Shown: one piece after another, positions 33,364 through 43,307 of the stretch
Numbering within the stretch: position 1 is the first letter of the stretch
How the letters are laid out: every line of letters begins with the position of its first letter
DNA from: Pigoraptor vietnamica
Taxonomy: Eukaryota; Opisthokonta; Filasterea
Direction of reading: 5' to 3'
Length of the DNA stretch: 47,094 nucleotides
Assembly: GCA_943704525.1 (NCBI GenBank)
Contig: CALSCQ010001580.1
Coordinates: 1 to 47,094, forward strand
Translations under genes and position numbers: made by a program
The notes under the pieces: model-generated
Seen by the model: the letters and a program-made list of their open reading frames with translations, nothing else
The model's database searches: none
Told to the model about the DNA's origin: nothing

Positions 33364-36299
33364 ATGTTTGGGCGCAATGCACGGAAGAGTCGGGGGTTCC
33401 CAGACGACATCCTCAGCGGAATCGCCCCCCTCAGCGGCGCAAGCACGGTGACACCCCTCGCCACTGCAAACGGCGCCTCCAGCATTGCTTCCGTGATCGC
33501 CCCCCTCGGCACAAGCACGGCGACACCCCCCGCCGCTGCGAACGGCGCCTCCAGCATTACCTCAGCGATCGCTCCTATAGGCGCAAGCACGGCGACACCA
33601 CTCGCCGCTGCTTCAGCGATCGCTCCTATAAGCGCAAGCACGGCGACACCCCTCGCCACTGCGAACGGCGCCTCCAGCATTACCTCAGCGATCGCTCCTA
33701 TAGGCGCAAGCACGGCGACACCCCTCGCCACTGCGAACGGCGCCTCAAGCATTGCTCCAGCGGTCCAAGGAGGCGCCCTCGCTCCTTTGTCACTGGGATG
33801 GAGTGGCGCCGCAGTCCCTAGTGCTCAGGCGACTACGCCAAGTGCCCCTGTGGTCCCTGCCGCTACAACTGCCGTGAATGCACTCTCTGCGAACACTACG
33901 TCAACGGAAGCGACGACGGCGACAGCGACGCACGGGAAGGCACCGGAGGCTCCTCCGAAGTCCACCGTCAGCATCGTGGGTTCTGCGTGTTGTGAAATCA
34001 TGTGCGCTACATTGCTCGTGTGCCAACGTGGCGACTCGGTTTCTTACCGTGCGTTAACACCCTACCCGCCTTCCTTACTTTCACTCGTCGATCGCAGGCG
34101 TCGGGTCCTCGCTTCTTTTCCGTCGAGAGTGCATCTGCGGATCCCGTCTTCGTCGACTCCGTGACGCAGCGCATCATTGACGTCGCGAGCAGTGCAGACG
34201 GCGCATCCGCAGCGCTCGTGGCCAAGGCAGACGGAGGACTCGCCCTTGTCACGGCCCGCAACGGCGCCGTCGTCACCTCGTTTGATCTCCCTCCGAAATG
34301 CTTCGGTCTGAAGTCGGACGCACCGCCGAGCGAGCTTGCGGCGGCGAAGCTGCGCATATTTGGGACGCTGAGCTACGCGGTGCTGTTCAACGAAGGCAAG
34401 GGCCTATCCACCATGACGTGGGCGAGCGGAATTGTCGCCGATGTGCGCCTGCGAGAGTCGGACGCCAAGGACGGGCCTTTCATGCGCCCAATTCTCGTCG
34501 CAACGTCCCTCTTGCGCGTGGCCGCTGTCTATGAGCGGCCGAAGGCGAACGCGACCGAGTACGTCCTAGTGGTCGTCAATGACGAGGCGCTGCGCAGACA
34601 CCTCCCGTTCGTCGCAACCGTCGAGATACTCCCTTCCAAGCCGATCGCCATCGCCGCGTCAGACTACGCCACCGCCGTCCGCTACGAGGACGGGACGACA
34701 GAGCTGTGGGGACTGCTGCCGAGCTCGCCCTACATTGCGAGTGGGACGGGTGCGTCGGGCGGCGTGAGCGCAAGCAGCGCCTCGCTGTCCATCGGCGCTC
34801 ACGTGACCATCGAAGACTGCCACATCAGCTTGGAGCTTTCGGGCGGCGACCCTCTGGTCGCGACGGACATGTCCCTCTCCCTCGCCAAGGGTCCCCAACC
34901 GACACCCACGTCCACACCAGCGCCGGCGGCGTCCAGCACCGCAGCCGCTGTGACGGCCGAGAAGGAGTGGGTCGTTGTTGGTGAGGCCGAACGTCGCACG
35001 GGGACGGTCGTCTCGCTGTGCGAGCTTGGGAGCGTGCCGCATGCCGTCGTTGTCCTTGATAGCTGCGCCAAGGCGGCCGCCAGCTCGTCCGCAGGCGCGC
35101 CGAGTGCGTACGAGGTGAATGTCTCGAACGTGGCGCAATCGATCGTGACGGTGCCTCGCAGCCAGCTCGTCGCCAGCGGGGACAACGGCCGGGGCAAGCT
35201 CTGGGCGAAACTATCCGCGACGAACCTCGCCTCCGCGTGCAAGCTGCCCGGCGCGCGCATTCTCGGCCACGCCCTTTCGAGGGACCACGCGCACGTCGTC
35301 CTCGCAGTGGACGCCCGCGAGGGGGACGACCGGTGCGCGCTGCACTACGTGTCTGTGCAGCTCAAGCACTTTGTGTCGCCGACCGCAGACACGGTGACCA
35401 AGACGCGCCTCGTGACCTTCATCGAGCGAGGCGAAGCGCCCAAGGCGATTGTCGTTTCAGCCGCAGGTCGCTTTGTCTATGTGCTCGATCCCGCCAGCCG
35501 GCTCCTCGCATCGATCGAGTCGACCCCCGAGGGCCCCGTCGAGAGGTTTTGTTACAACCTCGGGCCGGTGTCCGCCGTGGCGATTGCTCCTCGGTTGCAG
35601 AGAGGGGGAGAGGTCTGCGTCGCCGGCGTTTCCGTCGCGGACACGACAGTGCTTGCGGCCGTTGCGAACGGGGACGTGGACCTCCTCCGAGAACTGCTGT
35701 CGGGGAAGGTTGACTCTGCGAGCCTCTGCTGCACGACGCCGCAAGGCAACGTGCTCCACCTCGTGCGCGACGTCGAGTGCCTTCAGCTGCTCGTCGCGTG
35801 CAAGGCCTTCCGCGATGTCGTCGCTTCCCTCTCTAGCGGCAAGACGCCCGAGGGGATCACCCCTCTGCAATCGGCACTCACGTGCGAGAACCCGCAGCTG
35901 GCCGTCATCATGGCCCGCGCCTTTGTCGACGCGGGCTGCGCGGACGCGGCCGGCGCTGCAGACTCTCTCAGCGCGTCTCTGCGCGGGGCCTTCAACGCCG
36001 TTGCCGAAGTCATCCCGAAGTCTGCGGCGGCAGTCGCCTTCAACTTGCCGACGACGGTCGATGGGACGTTGGCTTTTCGCCTGTTTGGCGGCGCCGTGCG
36101 GAATTCGGCTGGCCTGTCCCTGCTGGACGGACGGGCGGGTGCTACCGCGGCCGTGAGCGTCGAGTGCAACGTGCCGAATGGTTTTGTCGCGCGGTTTAAA
36201 TTTGTCGCGACGAAGATGGGAGGGTCTGAGACAGCGGAGGACGGTTTTGCCTTTATCATCTCAGCAGGGAACGGGTAGGTGTTGATGTGTGTGTGTGTG

Positions 36300-36344
<45 letters not shown>

Positions 36345-39300
36345 GCCTGTGAGTGCGTATGTGCGTGTGCGTGTGCGTGTGTGTGTGTGAGTGAGTGTGT
36401 GTGTGCGTGTGTGCGTGTGTGCGTGTGTGTGTGTACGTGTGTGCGTGTGCGTGGTGTTGTGTGTGTGTGTGTGTGTGTTTCTGTGTGTGTGTGCCTTTGT
36501 CTGCATTTTGTGATTGCGTGCGTGCGTGGGCGTATGTGCGTTCGTTACTCAAGTACCACCCAACCGCAGGATGACGGGCTTTTCTTCGTGCGGCAGCGCG
36601 CGGCATGCGCAGCTCGGCTACTCTGGCCAGTTCCCCAACTGCGTCGCCATCGAATTTGACTTCCACTGCAACACGGAGGACGACTTCCGCGACCCTCCCG
36701 AGGATCACGTGAGCGTCCAGGTGCCCTACCTCGGCACCACCACCGCCAACCACCGCAAGTCGATGGGCTGCGCCGCCATTCCCGAGGGCCTCTGCGACGG
36801 CCAGACGCACGAGGTCGTCGTCGCGTACGGCGCGGACAGGCGCATTGCCGTCTTCTTTGACGGGCGCGGCATCATATGCACGCAGCCGCTCGGGGGCAGT
36901 GGGTCGACCATTGGGTTCTCGCACGTGGCGGAGGGACGGACCAGCATCGGTTTTACAGCGGCGTCGGGCGATGCGGTGTCGTCCTCGGTCGTCATCAAGG
37001 AATTCTCGCTCACAGGTGCGTGGTTGGGATGTCTGCTGTAACGCAGTTTTACTCGCTCGTTACTTTGCGATGTCCAAATCGAAAGTGCTGCCCCCAACCC
37101 CTCCCCGCTATTCCCACGTTTCTCGTACAAAAATTTTTTCGGCTGCACAGGCTGCGCTCATCCCCTCTCCGTTACTCCCATGTTTCTAATCTGAAATTCT
37201 CGGATGCACAGGCGAAACCCCGCGCACCGTCTCGTTTGAGAACTCTGCCGGTCGCCCAGTCCACAACGGCTTCGGCATTGACGATTCCCTCACGCTTGCG
37301 TGCCGCGCCGCCAACTGCCGCGGGGGTTGTTCGGTGCCGTCGTCGTCTCACACGTGCGGCCTGAGGCCGGCGTGTCGCTGTCTCGAGTGCGACTCATTTG
37401 AGCCGCCGCCGTCGCTTGAGGCCATGAACAGGCCGACGGTGGCAGCAACGTGGGTTCCACCGCCGGGCCTCCCGGAGGACGAGCCGGTGGACGGAATGAC
37501 AATCCATGCGCTGTGCTCTGAGCGCGGAGAGACGTTTGTGACGCCCACTGCGGCGCCCGGTCGGCTTTTTGGGGGGGCTTCTGGCGCCGCGCCCTCATCC
37601 GGGGGCAAGCGCAATGTAAAGCCTGCCACGCGCAGCACGGCCTTGCAGCCAATTGACTTCTCGTTGGTGGGAGGGTCCGCGCTGCCGAACCCGCAGCTGG
37701 GCTCCGGTTTGCAAGGGGGACTATTCGGCGCCGCCGCCGCCGCGCAGCCAGTCGCCGGTTTGCAAGCGGGCTGGTTCGGCGCACCTGCAACCACCGCCGC
37801 CGTCGCGCAGCGTCCAGTCGTGGGCTTATTCGGCGCACAGCCTCCCACTGGGCTCCAAGGGAACATGTTTGGCACACCTGCGACCGCCTCCGCCGCCGCG
37901 CAGCCACCCTCCGGCTTGCAGGGAGGGCTATTTGGCGCACCCGCCGCGCAGCCTTCCACCGGGGGCCTGTTTGGCACACCTGCGACCGCCGCCACCGCCC
38001 CCGCCTCGCAACCTCCAACCGGCCTCTTTGGCGCACCCGCCGCGCAGCCTTCCACTGGGGGCCTGTTTGGCACTTCTGCGGCCGCTGCCGCCGCCTCGCA
38101 GCCGGCCGCTGTCTCGCAAGCGGAGTCGTCTGTCACACCGGCTCCCTTCAGCTTCCGGAACTTGAACGCGGGCGCATTCGGAGGGCTACTCCCCTCTGGC
38201 ACGCCCGCTTCTGGCGCATCCCCGTCGTCGACTGCTCCGCTGGGCGCTGCGGCCTCCGCAGCCGGGTCCACTTCCATTTTCGGTGCATCTTCGATGCCGG
38301 CTGCCGCCTTTGGTGCATCGCAGCCCCCTTCTACCATCTTCGGTTCGCCGTCCGCGACAGGAGCTCCCAGCGCGTTGCCTGCCACTTTTGTGTTTGGCTC
38401 CCCATCTCGCCTGCCGGCCGCTTCCGGCGCCGCGCAGGCATCGGCACCTGGCATCGCGTCTACCGTCACTGCCTCAGCAGTCGCATCGGGAGAAGCCCCG
38501 ACAGCAACTGCCGATTCGAGCGCCTCGACGGCCGCAATTGCCCCATCTGGAGCGGCGACGACAACTGCCGATTCGAGCGCCTCGGCGGCCGCAATTGCCC
38601 CATCTGGAGCGGCGGCGACCGCAACAGCCGATTCGAGCGCCTCGACGGCCGCACTTGCCCCCTCTGGAACGGCGCCGACCGCAACTGCCGATTCGAGTGT
38701 CTCGACGGCCGCCATAGCCCCCTCTGGAGCGGCGCCGACGGCAAGTGCTGCGTTCGGTGTCCCTTCGCCTCTGGCGTCTGTTCCTCCCGCTGGGCAGCCG
38801 TCCGCTTCACTGTTCAGTGCGGCGTTACCGGCTGCTGTCGGCGTCGGTGCATCTGCTCCTACCGCGCCCGATTCTGGCGCTTCGCAGACCGCGACTTCCA
38901 TACTCGGTACCACGGCGCTTCCGACTTCCATCAGCGGGTCGATTGACACTTCCGCGGGTGCTCCGCCTGCGGACGCCCAGTCGCAGGCTGTCTCGGCAGC
39001 GCCCACTGTCCCTCTCCCCACCCGCGACACTCCCATCCGCGAGCATCCCGGCGTGATTCAGTTCAAGGAGAAGCAAGGTCTCACGACGCTCACGCGCTTG
39101 ACGCTCGTCCCCGCGCAGCTTGTGACTGATATCCGCCGCGTCGTAGCGGGCCCCACAGAAGTGGCGCTGTGGGATAATCCGCGTGGAGGCGCAGCAATGC
39201 GACGGCTTCATGGCGAAGGGTGCACACCCACTGCAAGCACGCTCGTCCCTCTCGCCGCGGTTGCGGGCATGCAGGCGCTTGATGTGGCCATCGATGCGGT

Positions 39301-42300
39301 GGTGAAGCAGCGCACCGTGCCACCCGCCGTAAAGGCCGTGTGTCGCGCGGTGCCTGAATGGACGCCCCGCATTGTCGCTGTCGCCGCATGCGATGCAAAC
39401 CCGTCCCTTGGCGCGTTCATCCTGAACCTCTTGGAGGAATTTGTGGCGTCTGCGGGCGACGGCGCTGCGGAGATGCTGTGCCGCGATTACGGGACGAAGG
39501 GCTCTGCGCTCCTGCACGTGGCAGAGGCAGCTGCGTCGCGCAGCGATCCAGCCATAGCGGTTCTCCTCGCTTTCATCGTGCGGCAGTGCGCTCGCCGGCC
39601 CTCCACCATCGAGCGTCTGCTTGCTGGGTGTGTGGCGCACGGTCGTGTCCTCTCTGGAATCACGCGGCTCTTGAAGGCATGCGAGGAGTGCGACGTGCCG
39701 CTGAGCCTGTCTGCTCTTCGGGAGTGTCTGGACACGGAGGGCAGCAAGCAGAGCCTCCTCCACGCGTTGCTGCCGTCCGCTGCGAGCGCTCGTTCGCAAC
39801 TGCTCGGCGCGTGCGTGGACCACGCGGCAAAGTCGATCCTCGAATGTAAGACGTGCGGAACGGCCGTGTGCAATGGCTGCGCGTCGGACTGTCACGCCGC
39901 CCACGAGGTGGCCGTCGTCGTCCGCACGGGCGCGTGCGCCTGCACTGTGTGCGCCCTTTCGCCCGCTGCTTTGGACAAGGAAATGGGCGCGTTCCGGTCT
40001 GCCATGCTGTCCTTTATCAACAAGGCTGCCTCGCCAGCGGACGTGGCGGGACTCCTGGCGGCACGTGACGCGGAGGGGCGCGTCCCGCTCGTTCGCGCGC
40101 TGGATGTGAGCGACATGGAGTTTGCGCGTGACCTCGTTGTTCGCTTCAAGGACGCGCTTGACGCCGACGCTTTGTTCGCCGTGAACGCGAGGAAAAACAA
40201 CGCCTTCCACGCGCTCTTTGCGGTTCGGTCACCGAACGAGACGCACGTGCGGTTGCTGTGCGACCTCCTCGCTCACCAGGACGCCGCCGCGACCGACAGG
40301 GCCCTCGGGCATCGCAACATTCGCGGGCTGTCGCCGTTTGAGGTGCTCGTGCTGAGTCGTCCCCAGGCTTCTTGGCAGTTCGGGACGTGGCCGGAGGGTT
40401 CGCTTGAGCGCGTTGCAACGCTCGGGTGTGCGGACGCCGTCGACGACTCGCGCGCGGACGCCCTCGTGTCGTGCTTGACATCGGACGAGCTCAATGCGGC
40501 ACGCGGAGAGCTTGTCGCTGCACTTCGACGGGCGCCTGAACAGCACCGTGAAGCCCTCGCGCGGTCGGCGGCGCGCCTCTGCGCGGCATTCCATCTCGCC
40601 GTCGGTGGCACTCCGCCAACGCCGCTTGACCGTTACAAGAGCGTCATTGCGCTTCATCCGACCAGCGCTGTGCGAGAGCTCGCCACGGCTGCGCGTGCGG
40701 TGGCACAGCCCCTCCTGCTTGGCCTGGGAGGCATCATGAAGGGGGTGTTTGGCGCGAACGGAACTGGTGTCGATAGCGAGATGCGGCTGCTGTTGCTGCT
40801 GGTGCCTCCAAACGTGACGCAGCAGTCGCTTGTGCGGCCCGGTCCGATCGGCACGTCCCTCGAGCCGATTGTTGCGCATGCATCGAGGAGCAACGGCAAC
40901 TCGTCGGGGATGTTGGGCTCGTTCTACTTCCGCATTGTGCGGACTGCGTGCGACCTCGTCACGGAGCACGAGGGAATGGGGCTGTCCGTGTCGGAGATGC
41001 TCCCCGGGCGCATCGCGCTGGCGGCCGCGCTGACGGAGGTGTGGTCGACCGTCGTGTGCACGCTCACCAGCATCGAGCTCGATCTCCGCGAGAGCGTGCG
41101 GTCGCCGTTTGTGGTGGCCCAGACGCAGCCCAAGTTTTCCGACGCGATGTACGGACTGATCCGGACGTTCGAGGGCGGTCGCGGGCTGATGGGCGGGCTC
41201 GTGTGCATCCCAGAGAGCATCGGCTACGTCGTGAATGCCTGCCACTACGCGGCCACGACAGTTCCCTCTGTCGCTGTGCTCGTGGGCCAGCTGGCGACGG
41301 TGAGCCTTACGGACGTGTCAGCGCTGCGCTCGTCCACAACCCACGCTGAGACAAGCGACGGCGCTGGCGACGACGATGATCCGTTCTTTTACCGCGCCGA
41401 CTCGCTGTCGCGCGGAAAGCGTCCGGCAGCGCGTGCAGCAGAGATTGTGACGCAGGCCGCCGCTGGCGGAACGTCTTCGCTTTCGGACGCGCTCGAGATG
41501 CCCGCGCCTTCCGCCAAGTACTCTGGGCGCCGACGGAGCTCGCGGCTGCTGTCGCAAGGGGAGTCGCCGTCGCATTCCGTCCCACCGATGACGACGGAGG
41601 CGTTTTCTCAATGGCCGCTGGCGACGCACGTGCTTGCGGACTCGCTCGAGACGACGGACGCGAGCTCGTACCTCGGCAGCTTCGTGGGCCACCAGAAGCG
41701 CAAGGAAATGGTCACCGCCGCGCTGAATGCCCAAATGAACGGGCGCGGACAGGTGAGCATCACGGTGACGCGCGCGACCATCGTCGCGACCTCGCTCGCT
41801 GCGATGGCGACGACTGCGAATGCGGGGTCCGTGAACGTGACGTTCGCCGGCGAGGCCGGTCGCGGACCTGGTGTGATTCGCGGATGGTTCACCGCGTTCG
41901 GCGCCGAGCTGGTACGCCACGCCCAAGTGCTTTACGGCACGGGCGACGCCACCGCGGCGTCTGACGTCCCCGCCGCTGCGGACGTCTTCTTCGCACCAGC
42001 AGAGATTCACGGCACGTACGTCCCTCGCACGAAGGCCGGCGTGGAGTGGAACGCGGAGCGCGAGGAGTCGTACGTTCGCATTGGGCGGTACTTGGGCCTT
42101 GCCGCGCTCGGACGGCAACTCGTGCCCCTCGTGCTTGTGCGGCCTGCGCTCAAGGCGCTTCTCGGGCGTCCGCTTCACATGAACGATCTCGCCTTCTACA
42201 GCCCGGCGCGGTTCGACTCGCTGCGCAAGCTGCTCGACATGCCGGCGGAAGAGTTGGAGGCTGCTGGGCTGACATTTGTGATTCCGCACAGCGACGCCGA

Positions 42301-42880
42301 GGGCGGGGGCACAACGGACCTGCTTGCCGGGAAGGGAATGGATGGGAGCACCGTTGCCGTCACGCAGCGCAACGTGCGGGAGTACGTGCGGCTCCACGCG
42401 GAGGAGCTGATGGTGGGCCGCTGCAAACGAGAAATGGCGGCGATGCGCAGGGGGTTCGAGGGGATGGTCTCGCCGTCGGCGTTTGCCCCGATGTCGACGC
42501 TGGACGTCACCATGCTCCTGTTTGGGGACGTGTCGATTTCGGCGGAGGCGCTGTTTGCGGCGTGTCGCATCGGGAACGGGACAGAGAGGGACGAGGCAAG
42601 CGACTGGCTGCGGGCCGCGTTCGAGCGCATGACCGCCGTGCAGAGGTCCTCGTTCATCTACTTTGCGACTGGCGCGCCGGCCATTGCCACGGGCGACACC
42701 GTCAACGTCTCGTTCACCGTGTGCACGCAGACGACCCGATGCCGCACCGACTGCGAGCACCTTCCCACAGCGGGCGTGTGCGGGCGGACGATCACGATAC
42801 CGATGTACGCGTCGGCGGAAGTGCTTTTCAACAAGCTGGTCGCCGCCATTTCGTACGCCACGACATACGAGTTTGCGTGA
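33364..42880 (+). CDS. UBR-box / HECT-type E3 ubiquitin ligase with nucleoporin-like FG repeats, paralogue B
   Basis: Exons 33364-33975, 34098-36274, 36570-37015 and 37212-42880 give 2967 residues. The start is the first ATG of the frame (MFGRNARK). Order: Ala/Ser/Thr tandem repeats (24-residue unit, about 25-135), propeller- and ankyrin-like region (205-900), L-type-lectin-like domain (about 900-1080; AIEFDFHCN, HVSV, FFDGRG), Cys/His motif (37301-37390), about 15 FG dipeptides of GLFG type (about 1195-1595), a second Ala/Ser/Thr repeat, UBR box (39812-39953; ECKTCG, CHAAH, CAC), ankyrin-like stretch, and C-terminal HECT (about 2620-2967). Catalytic cysteine at 42779-42781 in LPTAGVC. It should transfer ubiquitin to substrates, possibly N-degrons; FG repeats suggest a link to nuclear pores, which is inference. 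Near-identical to paralogue A in patches. Confidence 0.9.
33436..33768 (+). repeat. Coding 72-bp minisatellite at HECT-B N-terminus
   Basis: Five tandem units, one shortened by 21 bp, encode variants of a 24-residue Ala/Ser/Thr/Ile unit. The frame is kept throughout. Absent from paralogue A, whose first exon encodes only 35 residues. Confidence 0.95.
36280..36490. repeat. (GT)n-rich intron of HECT-B
   Basis: Fills most of the intron that splits the lectin-like domain, starting next to the donor. The equivalent intron of paralogue A (12916-12749) lacks it. Confidence 0.95.
37560..38762 (+). other. FG-nucleoporin-like low-complexity segment of HECT-B
   Basis: Encodes about 400 residues rich in Ala, Gly, Pro, Ser and Thr with about 15 FG dipeptides, many as GLFG separated by 10-25 residues, as in pore-lining nucleoporins. 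Charged residues are scarce. Confidence 0.8.
38487..38745 (+). repeat. Coding minisatellite of about 60 bp in HECT-B
   Basis: About four units of 57-63 bp encode variants of TADSSASTAAIAPSGA. The frame is kept. Confidence 0.9.
39060..42880 (+). repeat. Right arm of inverted paralogous repeat (HECT-B 3' part)
   Basis: Mirror of 7269-11100. The tract at about 39650-40015 differs from its partner at about 10155-10530 by only about two bases in more than 350. Confidence 0.85.
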
Positions 42881-43307
42881 GGGCGCATGGAGCTGTTGTG
42901 AGCACCGGTGGATATCTGCCAACTTGTCTGCAAACCACACGTCCTCTTTAAAGCGTTTTGCGTTGCATGAATACAATTCGGAGGTTGCTCTGGTCATCCG
43001 ACGCCACATATTGAACTCAACTCAGCCACGTACAATAGGCCATACCCGTGCACCGACCCTACAGAGAAAAAAATAGAGGGAATAATGAGGTGCGCTCACA
43101 GGAGTCGTCGTCCCCATTTTTTTCCCCCCTTACATAGCCACACATCCCTCTCCTTCGCGCTTTCTCTGCACTTAAGGCGACTGTCAAGGGGCAAATAATT
43201 CATTGGCGCATATGATGGGCAACGCTCGCAGGATTGACGCGACGCACCAATTCAAGGACCGGAAGACAAGCATTAACCGCAGCCCGACATGCACGCGGGC
43301 GCATTTT
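42881..43307. other. Convergent intergenic region
   Basis: About 430 bp between the stop codons of HECT-B (+) and the RhoGAP gene (-). Nothing recognised apart from T- and A-rich runs near 43070 and 43120. Confidence 0.6.

Noticed and set aside
37348-39036. Open frame of 562 residues on the minus strand opposite the FG-repeat region
   Set aside because: It exists because the GC-rich Ala/Gly/Ser codons of HECT-B leave the antisense frame free of stops. It has no domain and only low complexity.
41318-43009. Open frame of 563 residues on the minus strand opposite the HECT domain of paralogue B
   Set aside because: Antisense to a well-supported HECT domain; composition artefact. The same shadow appears opposite paralogue A.
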